Source of the DNA: Euptelea pleiosperma
Lineage: Eukaryota > Streptophyta > Magnoliopsida > Ranunculales > Eupteleaceae
Assembly: GCA_035048495.1 (NCBI GenBank)
Contig: CM068548.1
Coordinates: 13,319,464-13,383,463, forward strand
Direction: 5' to 3'
DNA length: 64,000 bases
Position numbers and translations under genes: made by a program. This document shows positions 1 through 11,300 of this stretch, in pieces. Numbering within the stretch: the stretch's first letter is position 1; the number at the start of each line of letters is the position of its first letter. The notes beneath the pieces are model-generated. The model had not been told where the DNA came from. It made no database searches and worked only from the letters and a program-made list of their open reading frames with translations.

Positions 1-540
1 TTAATGGTCTGCAGGTTCACAAGGGGTGTTGGTTTTTTTTTTTTGTAAATCTTATTTCTGGGTTTATATTTCCCATTTTTATTTCTGTTTTTGGTGGGTT
101 TGATGCTAGGTTTGGATTTGTGTAGGGTTTCCCACTGACCGTATGAATGTTTAGCAACCTGATTGGTGGTTCTCCATCTCAGGTTTCTTTTTTTGTTTTT
201 GTTCAGCTCAGGAGAGCCTATCAAAAAAATATGACGTGTTAATGGTTGTGATCATCCGATCGAGCAATTTCTAGCCATTACAGCTCAAAGGGAAGAGGTA
301 AAAAACAGCACTGATTTCTTTTTTTATTGTTGTTCTCTGGGTGAATGGTTGTGATGATTCTCTTGGCATCTGTCTTCGCATTTGTATTTGTTTAGGTTAA
401 ATTTCTGAGTATATGGGTTTGCAAGCGTTGTAAATGTTGTCGGAGATCTGAATTTCTGATTTGGGGATCTCTTTAAAGATCTTTCCTATAGATGTATACA
501 TTAAGATGGTACTAATACAATTAAGTTGTTTAGAACCCAA
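1..540. other. AT-rich intergenic DNA, nothing assigned
   Basis: I see T-rich, intron-like or intergenic sequence with no sustained reading frame, RNA gene or bounded repeat. It adjoins the LRR relic on its right and could be decayed flank of that gene. Confidence 0.4.
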
Positions 541-1031
541 ATGTTAGTAACATGGGTAATTAAGGTTTAGAACCCATTTAGACTAAACCTTTCAAGTTTC
601 TTGAAATTGAATACAGAATCAGGGAGCTTCACTATAACAGTATCATCAAGAACCTTTCTTAAAGAGTTGATGTTGCTCAAGTGGGTAATTAAGGTTTAGA
701 ACCCATTTAGACTAAACATTTCAAGTTAATTAAAGTTGAATACAGAATTAGGAAGTTTCACTATAACAGTATCATGTTGCTCAAGTCCTCTGTTATTAAG
801 TTTTTCAAGACGTCTCAATCCAGAAATATTATTTGGTAGTTCCATAAGATTTGAATAGTTTTTCATGTTCAAGTGTCGATTACGCTCACTTTTCTGTCTT
901 GCACAGGTATTTTTGGATTCTAAATCATGTTCTACACATATTGAACCTAGCAGATAGCTGAAAGATTTATTGAACCAAAAGTGATGCTCAAATGCAATGT
1001 GACCAGGTTCGTGACAGATTAGGCATTTCAT
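540..1031 (-). pseudogene. Decayed leucine-rich-repeat fragment of a TNL-type resistance gene
   Basis: Read on the minus strand, this stretch gives leucine-rich-repeat units typical of the LRR exons of plant TIR-NBS-LRR immune receptors, for example LMELPNNISGLRRLEKLN at about 780-840. The following unit is present twice. Positions about 697-770 and 585-650 (plus-strand numbering) both encode a version of VIVKLPxSVFNFxxLExFSLNGF, so two adjacent repeats are preserved. Stops interrupt the frame at the end of each unit, and no NB-ARC or TIR sequence is nearby. It is a truncated relic rather than a working receptor. The family call rests on the spacing and wording of the LRR units only. Confidence 0.5.
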
Positions 1032-2700
1032 AGTTGCGTTTCTCTATCTTTATTATTTTTCTATTGGGTTTTCTCAAACTTTGAATTTGCTCTTTTTATC
1101 TTTTATGTTAATATGAGATTAATGTTTTTATAATCTTTTTGGAATGTTTTATGTGTTAGGAATCATTATAATGTTTTTACTATATTAGGCTATTTTGTGA
1201 GGTCTGTTTGAACGATAAGAGCTTTTAGAATTCCTGAAGTGCTTGCTGAATTCTTTATGTTTTGAGATTCAATCCGCCCGTACCTACTATTTTATATTGA
1301 TTTACGTATTTAACTTTGTGCTATCTTTTATGTAATTTACTCATTTATGTTTTTGCTTTATTTTTGGCAGAGATTGAAGCCGCTACACAGTAGATTTTCA
1401 TTAAAGAGGTACTGGCTTCTAATCTCATTTGATTATTTCTTTATTGGGTCTTTTTCATTTTCTCTTTTGCTTATAATGAAATGGTTTTGGGGTGGGTTTC
1501 GATGGTGGTGGACTTTAGATCTGCGTGATCATGGTAGGATGGGCAAAATACAAAGGTTTTATTTAACTTTATATATTATGTAAAACATATGTTTCAGTAC
1601 CCTCCCTTCACCGTTCTGGATGCCTTAGCATCAATTACCATATGGTGTAGTTTATGAATTGTGCTTAGGGTCTCTGACCTTGGAATTTAGAGGGCGACAT
1701 TTTTCGCCTTTAGCCGCGAAGCCGCGAGTATGTTTTAGATCTTGAAGTTTAAATTGAAAAGCTTCTCTAATGACCTAAAATATATGTTTGGGATTCACTT
1801 TTCATAATTGCACTCTATTTTAGTATATAGAGATTATTAGTGTACTTTATGCATATGTTCACGCCTACCAGCATGATCAATTACTAAGAAAGTTTTAGGG
1901 AGAGTAACTGAAAGTAACATGTGTAGGGAGCACCTTATGCACCATCACTGCTCATGGGAGATGCACGGACAAAACCATACTCATGGGAATATGTTGCCTT
2001 CCCTGCCTCCTGGCTCAGAACTTCCAAGTTCTTGCCCACTACAGGTATACATTGCTCTCCAACTATCCATTTATTCTCGGTAACATAAATCGACCAATGA
2101 TATCATCTAACCAAAGATGGCCACAGTGTTCTCTTTGTTCGCCTCTCTCCATTGTCCCACGTTGCTTTGTTTTTATATGCATGTTTAGTGATGCTCTGCT
2201 AATTATTAATGATAATGAGATTGTGTGTGATCTTATTAACCAGGACATGTGGACAATGTATATGGACACTGGCCTCATTTGCACATTTCTTCAAGCGTCA
2301 CAGGTTGTTGAGATCTGAGGCATCATTGCATCCCGGAGTTGTTTAGTGATTCAGACCACTATCTAGGTCATTTAACATCACCAGCCTGCCCTTTAATAGT
2401 TGGTCCTTTGTTTTTAATAAACTCCAATACAATGAAGATCCTTATATGGTCCTCCTACAAACATGTCTTAGGTTTCTAAAGCAAGGTAATCTTTGAAGTT
2501 ATTGATGTAAGTAATATTGGTAGTCAAGTTCTTAGTTATATGTATTTTCAATTTGTGACATTTCCAGGTTAGTACATGCTGCATTCTATATGTTGGCAGT
2601 TTATATTAAACATGCTATATTCTTTGCTATACTATATCGCTTAATGTGATATTGATTTTTTATTATAAACCTCTATTTTTATCTGAAATTAGGAATTGGT
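1032..2700. other. Unassigned DNA, possibly the body of a Helitron ending at 2772
   Basis: No convincing gene. A 111-codon open frame at 1983-2318 (plus) spans AG/GT junction-like sites near 2044 and 2302 and reads like short exons, so it may be gene pieces carried by a transposon. The stretch leads into a clear Helitron 3' terminus at 2772, and part of it may belong to that element. I could not place a 5' end. Confidence 0.3.
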
Positions 2701-2744
2701 TTGAGTGCTGAAGGCAACCGATTTTTGCAAATGCTTTGTCGGGG

Positions 2745-2772
2745 AGTGCCGTGGGCACGGGCAATTTACTAG
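2745..2772 (+). mobile_element. Helitron 3' terminus (first of the array)
   Basis: GTGCCGTGGGCAC can fold as a small stem (GTGCC/GGCAC). It is followed after 10 bases by CTAG and then T. This is the hallmark 3' end of plant Helitrons (hairpin, short spacer, CTRR, insertion before T). The next unit begins immediately with TC. Confidence 0.65.
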
Positions 2773-3956
2773 TCTATATAACAAAACAGGGAAGTTGTCT
2801 CCCCACTTATACCCCCTCTTATCTATTTAGACAAAGAAGGGCTGAGATCTTATCCCCCAAATAGATGGTGGATCTCAGCCATTCACACCCAACTTTGACA
2901 AACGCTTTGTTGGAGAGTGCCGTGGGCACTGGGCACTGGGCACCCACTATCTATATAACAAGTGACAGTGGTTGTCTTATACCCCTCTTATCTTATATGG
3001 CTTCAATAATGAGTGACTGAGATACACTATGCTTCATATCGATGGCTGAGATTAACTTCCATCCGATTTTGACAAACACTTTGTCGGAAAGTACCGCGGG
3101 CACGGGCCACCCGTACATATAACAAGACAACTCAGTTGTATTCTCTTATCTTATCCATCCATCTAATGTGGACGGTTAGATAAAGAGTGGTTGAGATCAA
3201 ATCCATCGATCTAATGTGGATGGTTAGATTTAAGCCACTCAATCCGCCTCATTTGAGCTCAATTTATTCAAAATTTGAATTTCAACACTGTTATTTTTTG
3301 TTATTTATGTTATTTTTCTATTTCTCCCTCTGTGCGTTACAATCCGTTATAATGGAAAAAAATGGTAACACCCCAGTCCGTTATACTGTTTGAGTGCTGA
3401 AGACACCCAATTTTTGCAAACACTTTTGTCGGAGAGTGCCGTGGGCACGGGCCATTTACTATTCTATATAACAAAACACATTGGTTGTCTCCCTACTTAT
3501 ACCTCCTCTTATAAGCATCAACAAAGAATGGCAGAGATCTAATCCTCTCCCAAATGGACGGTGGATCTCCGGCACTCACCTGATTTTGGCAAATTCTTTG
3601 TTGAGGAGTGCCGATGGCACAGGGCACCCACTAGTCTATAGAACAAAACAGGGAAGTTGTCTTATCTCTTATCTTATCTTGCTTCATAAGATAAAGAGTG
3701 GCTGAGATCAAATCCATCCATCAAATGTGGATGGTTAGATTTCAGCCACTCAATCCCCCTCATTTGAACTCTTGCGCAAAAGATTGAAAATTTATTGAAA
3801 ACCTGAAAATTTGAATTCAGCGCTATTATTATTTTTGTTTTGCTCCAATGCGTTACGGTAACACTCCCAGACCGTTAGACCATTTGATTGCCGAAGGCAC
3901 CCAATTTTTACAAACGCTTTTGTCCGAGAGTGCCATGGGCACGGGCCATTTACTAG
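2773..3956 (+). mobile_element. Head-to-tail array of five short non-autonomous Helitrons
   Basis: Five units follow one another directly: 2773-2949, 2950-about 3113, about 3114-3462, 3463-3634 and 3635-3956. Most start with a version of TCTATATAACAA. All end with a GTGCC...GGCAC hairpin, and most then carry a CTAG/CTAT-like terminus, with the next TC abutting. Two size classes are visible. Units 1, 2 and 4 are about 165-177 bp. Units 3 and 5 are about 320-350 bp because they contain an extra segment ending near 3390 and 3890. That segment resembles the 3' half of the 'taacgg' repeats at 36.7-36.8 kb (bases such as CCGTTATAA and GTAACACCCCAGTCCGTTA). No Rep/helicase coding sequence is present, so the units are non-autonomous. 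Confidence 0.65.
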
Positions 3957-5477
3957 TACTAAACAAACGGCTATAAATCATCAAACAAGCTGATTTTTGG
4001 TATGAATGTCTACCATGGAGTGGCTAAACATCCATGTGGTCGGGCTCACATGGCAGCGGTAACAGAAATGGTGTCTGGCGTAAACTGCAGCTTGTCACAC
4101 ACAACCCTTTTTGCAACACCCCTCAGAATCTATACTACTTTAAAGCAAAAATCGGAGTTGAGGCACGCCTCGCTCACACGGGCATTCACAAGACACACAC
4201 TCACGTGCACGCCCCTTAGTTAAAAATAAATAGTAATACTCCTTTATACTTTCAAATGGGCTAGGCTAACCCAAAGAACTTTAAGACCTAACCAATTCTG
4301 GGCCAACTTGGGCTATGAAATTCAGCTCGTGGGCTAAGTTTGCGCCTAATTTGAAAGGCCCAACTGCTTTCCAAGCCAGGCAAAACTTGGCTCATATGGC
4401 ACAACAATCCTGTACTATGCTTGAGACATGACTAAGTAGCTATTTTGCATGGATGGTTATACAACACAGAGAACATTAGTGTAGAGGGGCAGCCCTTGTT
4501 TTAAGTGATGCTCTTTAGGTCAAACAATGTGTGAAGCAAAAAATATTACTTTTACTAATTAAGGGTGCGTTTGGAATGCGTCCCAGAACACCGGCACGGC
4601 CCGTCGAACTGGCAAATGGGTCCCCAAGACAGTCTAGGCCAACAATGACCTGAATTTCTTTTTTCAAAAAAAAAAAAAAAAAAAAAAAAAGCTAGAGAAA
4701 GTCGAACAGGCGATGCTTTTGACTAACAGGTCGAACTGGCCAACCACCGACTGGATGGGCGGTTCAGGTTTTAAAATCATTGCTCATCAGTTTTTCGAGA
4801 CTATTTTTTAGTAGTTGCTAAATAAAAATTTTCATTTTGACTTACATTGTCATTCTTGAATAAATTTCATCGACACCAATTAAAAAATTGTTTCCCCCCC
4901 TTTTTAGTCTACATGTTCTTGGCGACTTCATCTTCAAGTGGTCTTTGTTAGGACAACAGCCAAAATAGAAGGCCCCCTAAGCTACCCCTGGATTTATGCC
5001 ATGTGACAGTCACTGGCCTTGATGCCGATTGAGTGATCCTAGCCATCTGATTTGAGTGTTTCCTCCATTGGGCCTAAATTTGGAATAGAAACACAAAGGA
5101 AAAAGGGTATCAAAATTGGGTCTAGGCCCATGGGACAACAAATGATGTTTTTGGGCTTTGGCTTCATCAAAAGACAACCCAAGACTTCATGGGTCCAGGT
5201 GATGTTAACAAGTACCACGCGGCCAAAACTCTGGACTAGCTTAAGGGCTCTCCCTGTGCATGACGCTTAGGCTATTTTTCCCCTTTCAAAAGGGTAATGA
5301 TTTTAATGCAATGTGTAGCTATGTGGGTAGGGCCTGCAATAGGCTCTAGCCCAGGTCTACAATCCTGGGCTGGGCCTCAGCTACCTTGGACCTGGCGTTG
5401 TTTTTTTTTGCTAGATAAGGAAACTCAAGGATACATATGTCATGTGGAGCCTGATGGTGCTAGAGTACTGTACAATT
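3957..5477. other. Intergenic DNA with repeat scraps
   Basis: No gene seen. A fragment near 4000-4060 (GGCTAAACATCCATGTGGTC) belongs to the Mutator-like foldback family common further right. About 25 A residues at 4666-4690 form a homopolymer that could be an old retroposon tail. The rest is unassigned. Confidence 0.4.
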
Positions 5478-5786
5478 GGGCGTGTTTGATTGCACAGAAA
5501 TTTTTTTCGAGAAAATACATCTGGGAAATGCCTTAAAATAGTTGATTGATTGCAACTGAAAACACATATTTCAATCACATGAGAAAATAAAGGTGTATTT
5601 TTCAGGTGGAAATGAATTCTCACCTATCTGAACGGGAAATGAATTCCGAGCTTAGTAGGAAAAATTATCCAGACTTAAATGGCTTGGTAGGAAAAATTAT
5701 ATAGATTTAAAATGGCTACCTAACAATGGACAGTTGTGTTTTCCCAAGGAAAGTGCAATTTTCTCCCTTGGCAATCAAACACGCCC
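5478..5786. mobile_element. MITE with 16-bp perfect terminal inverted repeats
   Basis: GGGCGTGTTTGATTGC at 5478-5493 is exactly complementary to GCAATCAAACACGCCC at 5771-5786. The 309-bp interior has no coding capacity. Such GGGCGTGTTTG ends are seen in plant PIF/Harbinger- and hAT-type MITEs. I could not see a convincing target-site duplication, so the superfamily stays open. Confidence 0.65.
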
Positions 5787-6894
5787 TTAAGGGTGTTTTT
5801 GTACTTTTACATAGAGAGACAGAAACCCTAGTTTCATCTTGGAGTCATATATACCTCGATCAAAGACGATCATTCATTGTATTGTTTCTTTTTGCCTCAG
5901 AACATAATGGAATTGGTGTGGATCCATGGACTTACCTCAATCTAGAGGGAACCACGTAAATCTCTATCTATGTGTTGTAGTTATTGCATCTTTGTAGTAA
6001 TATTTTGTTTCTATCCCGGTGCGGCCTCATGTGAGGTAGCCAGCCAAGCCTTGATCGAGCATACAATCAGAGCTGGTTCGAACAAGTGTTGATAGTGTGG
6101 GACAAGGGTCGTTCGGAGGTCTGAGGGAGGCAGCAACACCAATTGCTAGAGCAGGTGGAGGAGCTGTCTGGGTGGGCCATGCCATGATGTGGAGGTGGAG
6201 CCCATCCATTCTATCGATTGCAGAGGTGAGCATGTCCCTGACTTCTCCTTGGTCACAACAGTGTATAAGGCCTGTAGAGGTGACAGTGGAGGGCACAAGG
6301 CTCTTCCCTTCTAGTCGAGAAATCACGACAAGGCGCCCGACCTCACTTGCTTGCTCGTGTAAACGCTCCAGGCCAGCACGATCGGCCGCTGACCCTTTGG
6401 TTACTGAGTAGATACAGATGAAACCCTATACAATGTAGCAAAAAATAAAAAGTGATATGTGAAGTAAGAAGACATGGGACTCCATTCGAAAATTGGACTA
6501 ATTAGGAATCCTTGACTTGTCAAAATGTTTGCACACAAACGTTTATGGCATTTGCGGGTGCTTGGTGGCATGGCATCCAACAAATATTTGCATTAGACCC
6601 AATAATTTTTTGCCAAAAAGTGGTCTAATGTTTGCAGCCAAAAAGTGGTTGCAAACAGCTGCAAAAAATAGGCAAATGGCTCTCTCATCCCCGAGTCCCC
6701 CAACAACAGCTCTCCCCTCCCCAACCATACAAATAGTTTCCCAACAAATGTTTGTCATTGCAAAAAAATTTCTGCAAACTACAGACAGGATACCAAGCAG
6801 GGGCCTTAGATGCAAACACAAGGATATATGTACTTTTTTAGGTGTGTTTGGTTGCAGTGATAATGCTAACACAAGGATACAAGTACTTTTGGGA
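5787..6894. other. Unassigned DNA with LTR-like and MITE-like pieces
   Basis: Around 5920-5960, GATCCATGGACTTACC followed by GAACCACGTAAATCTC resembles the 3' region of Ty1/copia LTRs. Near 6064, ATCAGAGCTGGTTCGA recalls a degraded tRNA-Met primer site. No gag or pol follows. Overlapping open frames at 6027-6411 on both strands match no protein I recognise. From about 6517 to 6890 there are repeated GTTTGCA/TTGCAAA motifs suggestive of a decayed foldback element. Confidence 0.3.
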
Positions 6895-7602
6895 GGTGTT
6901 TGGTTGCAAGGATAAATATAGCAGTCATTGTTTTTTTTTTTGATAAGCATATATCAGTCATTGTTAAAACGGGATAATTTTTTCTTTTTTTGTTTGTGAT
7001 GAATCTATGGAGTGGATTATGTCCACCTCCCATTGTGCATCATTAAAAATTAAAATTATCCCGCACTGCTGTATTCGACGACAAACAAGGTTTTCTCTTG
7101 AGCAGGCATAAGAATAAAAAGTTTTTACCTCCTCGGTTCGCTTGATGTCCATTCCAAAACGATTTTCCCCTGGCTCCAGAGTCAACACAATCGGAACATC
7201 CGCAACTCCAGGCAGAAACCATAGACGTATTCCTTGCACAATGTTGATAGCCGTGTTGTAATTTTGTTGCCTGCCCCAGCCCATTTCTTGCCTGGCCGAA
7301 CTCTTTTTCTCCTTTCGTTAATAAATTTTAAAATAGAAAACGAGATAAGTTTTCGAGATCATTAAGCTTTCAAGTTTGTTCAAAATTGCAGCAAAATGAA
7401 ATGGGTGTTTGATTGCAGTCAAATCTATTATGAATGGACTACCACCTCCAATACGCATACTCAACGTTTGGCTTCATGGGTTTTAAGGTATGCGGAATAC
7501 ACATCCATCTCCAACAGGCACCAAAATGTGATATAACAGGTCCTTCACTTGTTGGGTAGTACAGGTCTATTCATAATAGACGTATCGCTGCAACCAAACA
7601 CC
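6895..7602. mobile_element. TIR-bounded composite element enclosing repeat R1 copy A
   Basis: GGTGTTTGGTTGCA at 6895-6908 is exactly complementary to TGCAACCAAACACC at 7589-7602. Inside lies R1 copy A. R1 itself also ends in a GGTGTTTGATTGCAG motif, so this may be several nested related MITEs rather than one element. The right end runs into the last codons of the neighbouring minus-strand gene. Confidence 0.4.
6951..7455 (+). repeat. Dispersed repeat R1, copy A
   Basis: About 500 bp that recur, with small indels, inverted at about 10102-10712 and in the same orientation at about 15618-16172. Landmarks include GGATTATGTCCACCTCCCAT at the left, CCGCACTGCTG in the middle, GACGTATTCCTTGCACAATG, and TCTATTATGAAT at the right end. 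Copy A lacks a segment near its left end that copies B and C keep. No protein coding seen; probably a non-autonomous transposon. Confidence 0.7.
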
Positions 7603-8549
7603 CCAAAGGAGAGGGAGAGAGAACAGTACTGAGGTAACTATTTGCTCTGTTTGTATATTAACAAAGATGAGAGGCGCCCCCGAAGAAACTGCTGCAGAAA
7701 ACCAGGCCATGGATCTGGCCGTGGTCGTCCCGACGCTGTGCTCGCCTGCCAGTGGCATGAAGAGAATGGAGCTGATGACGGTAGATTGCTGGTCGCCCAA
7801 GTAGGTCCCCACCTTCTTCTTCCAATTGTATTTCACTGCTTTCTTGTTGAAGCCCCTACTGTCCACATTAACCACCTTCCTGCTCATTTCTGCATGGTCA
7901 CATAATCCTACTGTTTATTTTGATTATTCACTGTATAATAAGTGTGTATGCATCACCACCATCGTCCGTTTCACGATCACCGTTTGATGAAGTTGTGGAC
8001 CCATGTATATAAACTGGTTATTCAGTTCATACACTGATCAGATGGTGAAGATCAATCAATCTTGTTGACTTTTGTCATTTGTAAACCACATTTATGTTCT
8101 ATAGAAATGGATATTGATATTAGATTTCTTTACAAGAGAAAGAGAAAAATCCTACCATATAGTTCAGTACACTGTTCGCCGGTGAGATCTCCCAATACCG
8201 CTACATGTCTGTCATCGGAGGCAGCTCTAATCGTAAATCTTCTTTGAAGCTTGTTGCCCTTCTGCACAATGGAAGCCCGGAGCTTGAGATTGGAGTCCCC
8301 CCTCCGGACCTTGACCCATATGAACTCCATGTTTCGATTAAGCCTACCGAGCTGTGAACTAAGATCTGACCTACCCTTCACCGGCACGAACGTTTCACAG
8401 TCTTCCTCGGCAACCCCTTCGATTATATCGCCCGGTAAAGGCATGCTCTCATCCCAGTCTTCCGGCATGTCTTGCTTCACTTGTTTCACACACACTAGTT
8501 TCTGAACACTGCCCATTTCCTTTTGAAACGCAGAAGAATGCTTTTGCAT
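7567..8549 (-). CDS. Uncharacterised conserved-looking plant protein, two exons
   Basis: Exon 1 is 8549-8156 and exon 2 is 7889-7567. The 266-bp intron starts GTAGGA and ends TGCAG, and joining restores one frame of 238 codons. Two starts are possible: Met1, or Met12 ([10 protein letters not shown]), which looks more natural. The N-terminal half is acidic ([20 protein letters not shown]). A basic stretch follows ([16 protein letters not shown]), then [20 protein letters not shown]. Exon 2 carries [19 protein letters not shown] and a moderately hydrophobic end without a clear membrane helix. I do not recognise the family or function, but the clean splice and non-random composition argue for a real gene. 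The last 13 codons and the stop coincide with the end of a transposon-like repeat, so the natural C-terminus may have been replaced or may lie in another exon. Confidence 0.6.
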
Positions 8550-9842
8550 GCTATGTTCTTAATCATGGAGGAAAACTTAAATGGTGTGTGAGAGATAGGA
8601 CGGACTAAGGACTACGGACGTTTCAAAGAAGTGGGATTTTAGTTATTTACGTCCAAACCATAGTGAGGGTGGTTTTACATGCTATTTTTGTCTCTGTTGT
8701 TACATTTTTATATATAGTATCGCCAAGTTGGACGGCCTTTTGTGTTTTTGTTACTAAGCTCTACTTCGCTAAGACAGATGCAAAACACTGGGCCTATAAA
8801 AGCAACCCAACTGGCCCATAGCAGATTGGGCCTAGAAGCCCAATCAGGCGAATCTGAGCCATTAACTCCGCTAGCGTTGACCCACATGCAAAAGGGTTGT
8901 CAATGGATCAAGTCTGGATCTGGTTGTGAACCGATAACCTGTTGAATCAGTTCCAAATCGACTCTGATACAATATATTTATATTGATAAAACCTATTAGA
9001 TAAGTTCTAGATCAATGGGTCAACCCTGATATCTGAATCCGATCCATTGACAGCCGTAATTACAACATCTGGTGTGGTATTTACGTTGTTTATTGCTATC
9101 GGAGAGACCTCAAATGGTGGGTATCGTATGTAAACAATGTATATAGCAATGTCAGAGATGGTCTTGTTTATAAGATGGATCATCGATAATACCTACAAAT
9201 AAAAAGCAACAGCAACACCAGATAAAACAACGGAAGGTGCAATGAGCTGGTAACTTACAAATGAGATCTTTAATCAAATTATAGTTAATGTTACAAACCA
9301 CAGCTTTGAATAATCGATGCGCTGTTCATAACATCAGGGAGTAAATTGAAATTAAAAGATAACGAGAGTAAGATAAAGTACAATATGGGATCCCAGTTCC
9401 CCGTAACCCGTGTTTACCTGCATTTATAGGCCTTTCATGATGCCAATTGGACTTACAAGTAGATGATGCCTGAAAGCCAGAGGCTTCCACTTAACAAACA
9501 ACCTGTTTCTTCTTCTGTCCATCTGGATCGGAAGGTACCAGGAGAAAGAGCACCATCACTACCACAATGGTCATCTGCCATGCTCCATGCTCAAGACCCT
9601 ACAGGGACAAGGATTTAAATATGACTTCAGCTTTGGCAATTAAAGGATGGGCAAAAATAAGATTACACCAACGAGAAGGCGGCAAGTAGGTATCTGGATG
9701 TTGGCTCTCATAGGGCAATGCTGAGGGATGCTTGAATTGGGAAAATAAGTTGGACTGACGTAACTTGAATGTGTAATATCCCAGGCCCATAGTTAGTTGT
9801 GCAAAACATATCCAGGTCGTAATAATTTAAAAGGCACCTTTC

Positions 9843-9848
<6 letters not shown>
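8550..9848. other. Intergenic DNA upstream of the minus-strand gene
   Basis: This should hold the promoter and leader of the gene ending at 8549, but I see no decisive TATA box or other site. GGGCCT/AGCCCAA motifs at 8790-8850 are common in plant intergenic repeats. No RNA gene or bounded element found. Confidence 0.4.
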
Positions 9849-9892
<44 letters not shown>

Positions 9893-9899
9893 GAGAAGT
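9849..9899. repeat. (TA)n microsatellite
   Basis: About 25 uninterrupted TA dinucleotides, preceded by GTGTG. It directly follows (on the minus strand) the SINE-like segment and may be that element's tail. Confidence 0.9.
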
Positions 9900-9992
9900 T
9901 TTACATCAGCTGCCAACCTGACAAAACCCTCTTCCTTTATCCGGGATTGGAACCGGTGATGCAGTGTAAACCACTACACCGGCAGAGTAGCC
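9895..9992 (-). mobile_element. Possible tRNA-derived SINE
   Basis: On the minus strand the sequence has an A-box-like TGTAGTGGTTTA and, about 25 bases later, a B-box-like GGTTCCAATCC. These match the internal polymerase III promoter pattern of tRNA-derived SINEs. A (TA)n tract follows, as in some SINE tails. It does not fold as a tRNA with paired acceptor arms, so a real tRNA gene is unlikely. Confidence 0.35.
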
Positions 9993-9997
9993 CCAAT

Positions 9998-10095
9998 AAG
10001 TGACAAAATGAGGGAAAGTCGATTGAGATGGTTTGGCCATGTACAACGAAGACCAATGACAATACCAGTGAGGAGGAATGTGCAAGTCGAAGGGC
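9998..10095 (+). pseudogene. LINE reverse-transcriptase fragment
   Basis: The plus strand encodes KMRESRLRWFGHVQRRP followed by PVRRN. This RLRWFGHVQRRP block is characteristic of the end of plant non-LTR retrotransposon polymerases. It is cut off by R1 copy B on its right and by the SINE-like segment on its left. Confidence 0.6.
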
Positions 10096-10101
10096 CAAAA
10101 A

Positions 10102-10712
10102 ACGTGTTCTTATCGGAGGTGGTAATCCATTCATAATAGACTTGGCTGCAATCAAACAACCAATATTTCATTTTGCTGCAATTTTTTAACAAACTTGAAA
10201 GCTTAATGATCTCAAAAACTTATCTCATTTTCTATTTTAAAATTTATTAACAAAAGGAGAAAACGAGTTCTACCGGGTGAGAAATGAGCTAGGGCAGACG
10301 ACAAAATTACAAAACGGCTATCCACATTATGCACGGAATACGTCTATGGTCTCTGCCTAGAGTTGCAGATGTTTTGATTGTGTTGACTCTGGAGCCAGGA
10401 GAAAACCGGTATGGAATGGACATCAAGCGAACCGAGGAGGTTAAAAAAGTTTTAATCTTAAGCCTGCTCAAGAGAAAACCTTGTTTTTCGTTGAATACAG
10501 CAGTGCGGGATAATTTTAATTTTTTTAATGACTCTACGAGGAGGTAAAAAATATTTAATTTAAGCCTGCTAAAGTGAAAAATCAAAGTTTTTTTTTCAGT
10601 TCATTGGAAAAAAATCACTTGACGCACAATGGGAGGTGGACATAATCCAGACTCCATAGATTCAATCCATCACAAACAAAAAAGAACAATTGTGCCATTT
10701 TAACCATGACTG
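10102..10712 (-). repeat. Dispersed repeat R1, copy B (inverted)
   Basis: Reverse-complement copy of the repeat at 6951-7455 and 15618-16172. This is the longest copy and keeps the AAATATTTAATTTAAGCCTG segment that copy A lacks. On its right it abuts repeat R2 directly, so R1 and R2 may be parts of one larger element here. Confidence 0.7.
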
Positions 10713-11300
10713 ATAGATTTATCTGAATATCTTAAGGCTTCAACTGCCTTAAGGTACAGATAATGATTTCTACTTACATTGTTTCCAAAGAGACTCTGTA
10801 TATGGCAGTCCACTCCAATCCCATTGTTCTCTGGTTACCAACATTCATAAGTTGCTTTCTTCACAAACAACTTCCATGTTGATTTGTTTTCTGTGATAAG
10901 AAGTTTTTGGATAATATTCTCTACATGCATATAGAGGTCAATTGTTTCTACTTAGCTGTAATATGATGATATTTTGTCATGATTATAATTCTTGGTTTTT
11001 CTTTCTACTGTGAATTCTTTTGACCCCACAATACCTTCCACTGAGATTTTTTTTTTTTTGTTTCATTTCCAAGAATGGATCTTTTTGAGGAGTTTTAAGT
11101 ATACAGTAGCTATAACCACAATACTGGGGAGGAAAAACTACTGAGAAATAAGTAGAAGGTTCCCTCAAATGATTTGAATTATTCTATTATGTTGGATAAC
11201 ATATAACAATTAAATATTCCCTAGTGCCTCGATTTTCTTCAAACTCAGGGATACAATTTATAGTCATTACATGGTCTATACTCCAGTCTCTAGATCGTGG
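10713..11300 (-). repeat. Repeat R2, copy 1 (inverted partner of PDAT1 intron 4)
   Basis: About 590 bp matching, in inverted orientation, the segment at 20522-21102 inside intron 4 of PDAT1. Shared landmarks include CTTAAGGCTTCAACTGCCTT / AAGGCAGTTGAAGCC, the CCATTGTTCTCTGGTTACCA block, and CTATACTCCAGT...CTAGAT at the far end. No open frame of note; probably a non-autonomous transposon. Confidence 0.7.

Noticed and set aside
1983..2318. 111-codon plus-strand frame as a gene
   Set aside because: It contains internal splice-like sites and no recognisable domain; at best it is a captured scrap within a possible Helitron.
5478..5786. TTA target-site duplication for this MITE
   Set aside because: The left flank reads ATT and the right flank TTA; they do not match, so no duplication is claimed.
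6027..6411. Overlapping open frames on both strands near 6.0-6.4 kb
   Set aside because: Neither shows a known motif, splice context or biased composition; probably chance frames in GC-richer repeat DNA.
9940..9992. A tRNA gene
   Set aside because: A- and B-box-like motifs are present on the minus strand, but there is no paired acceptor stem or plausible anticodon arm; a SINE head fits better.
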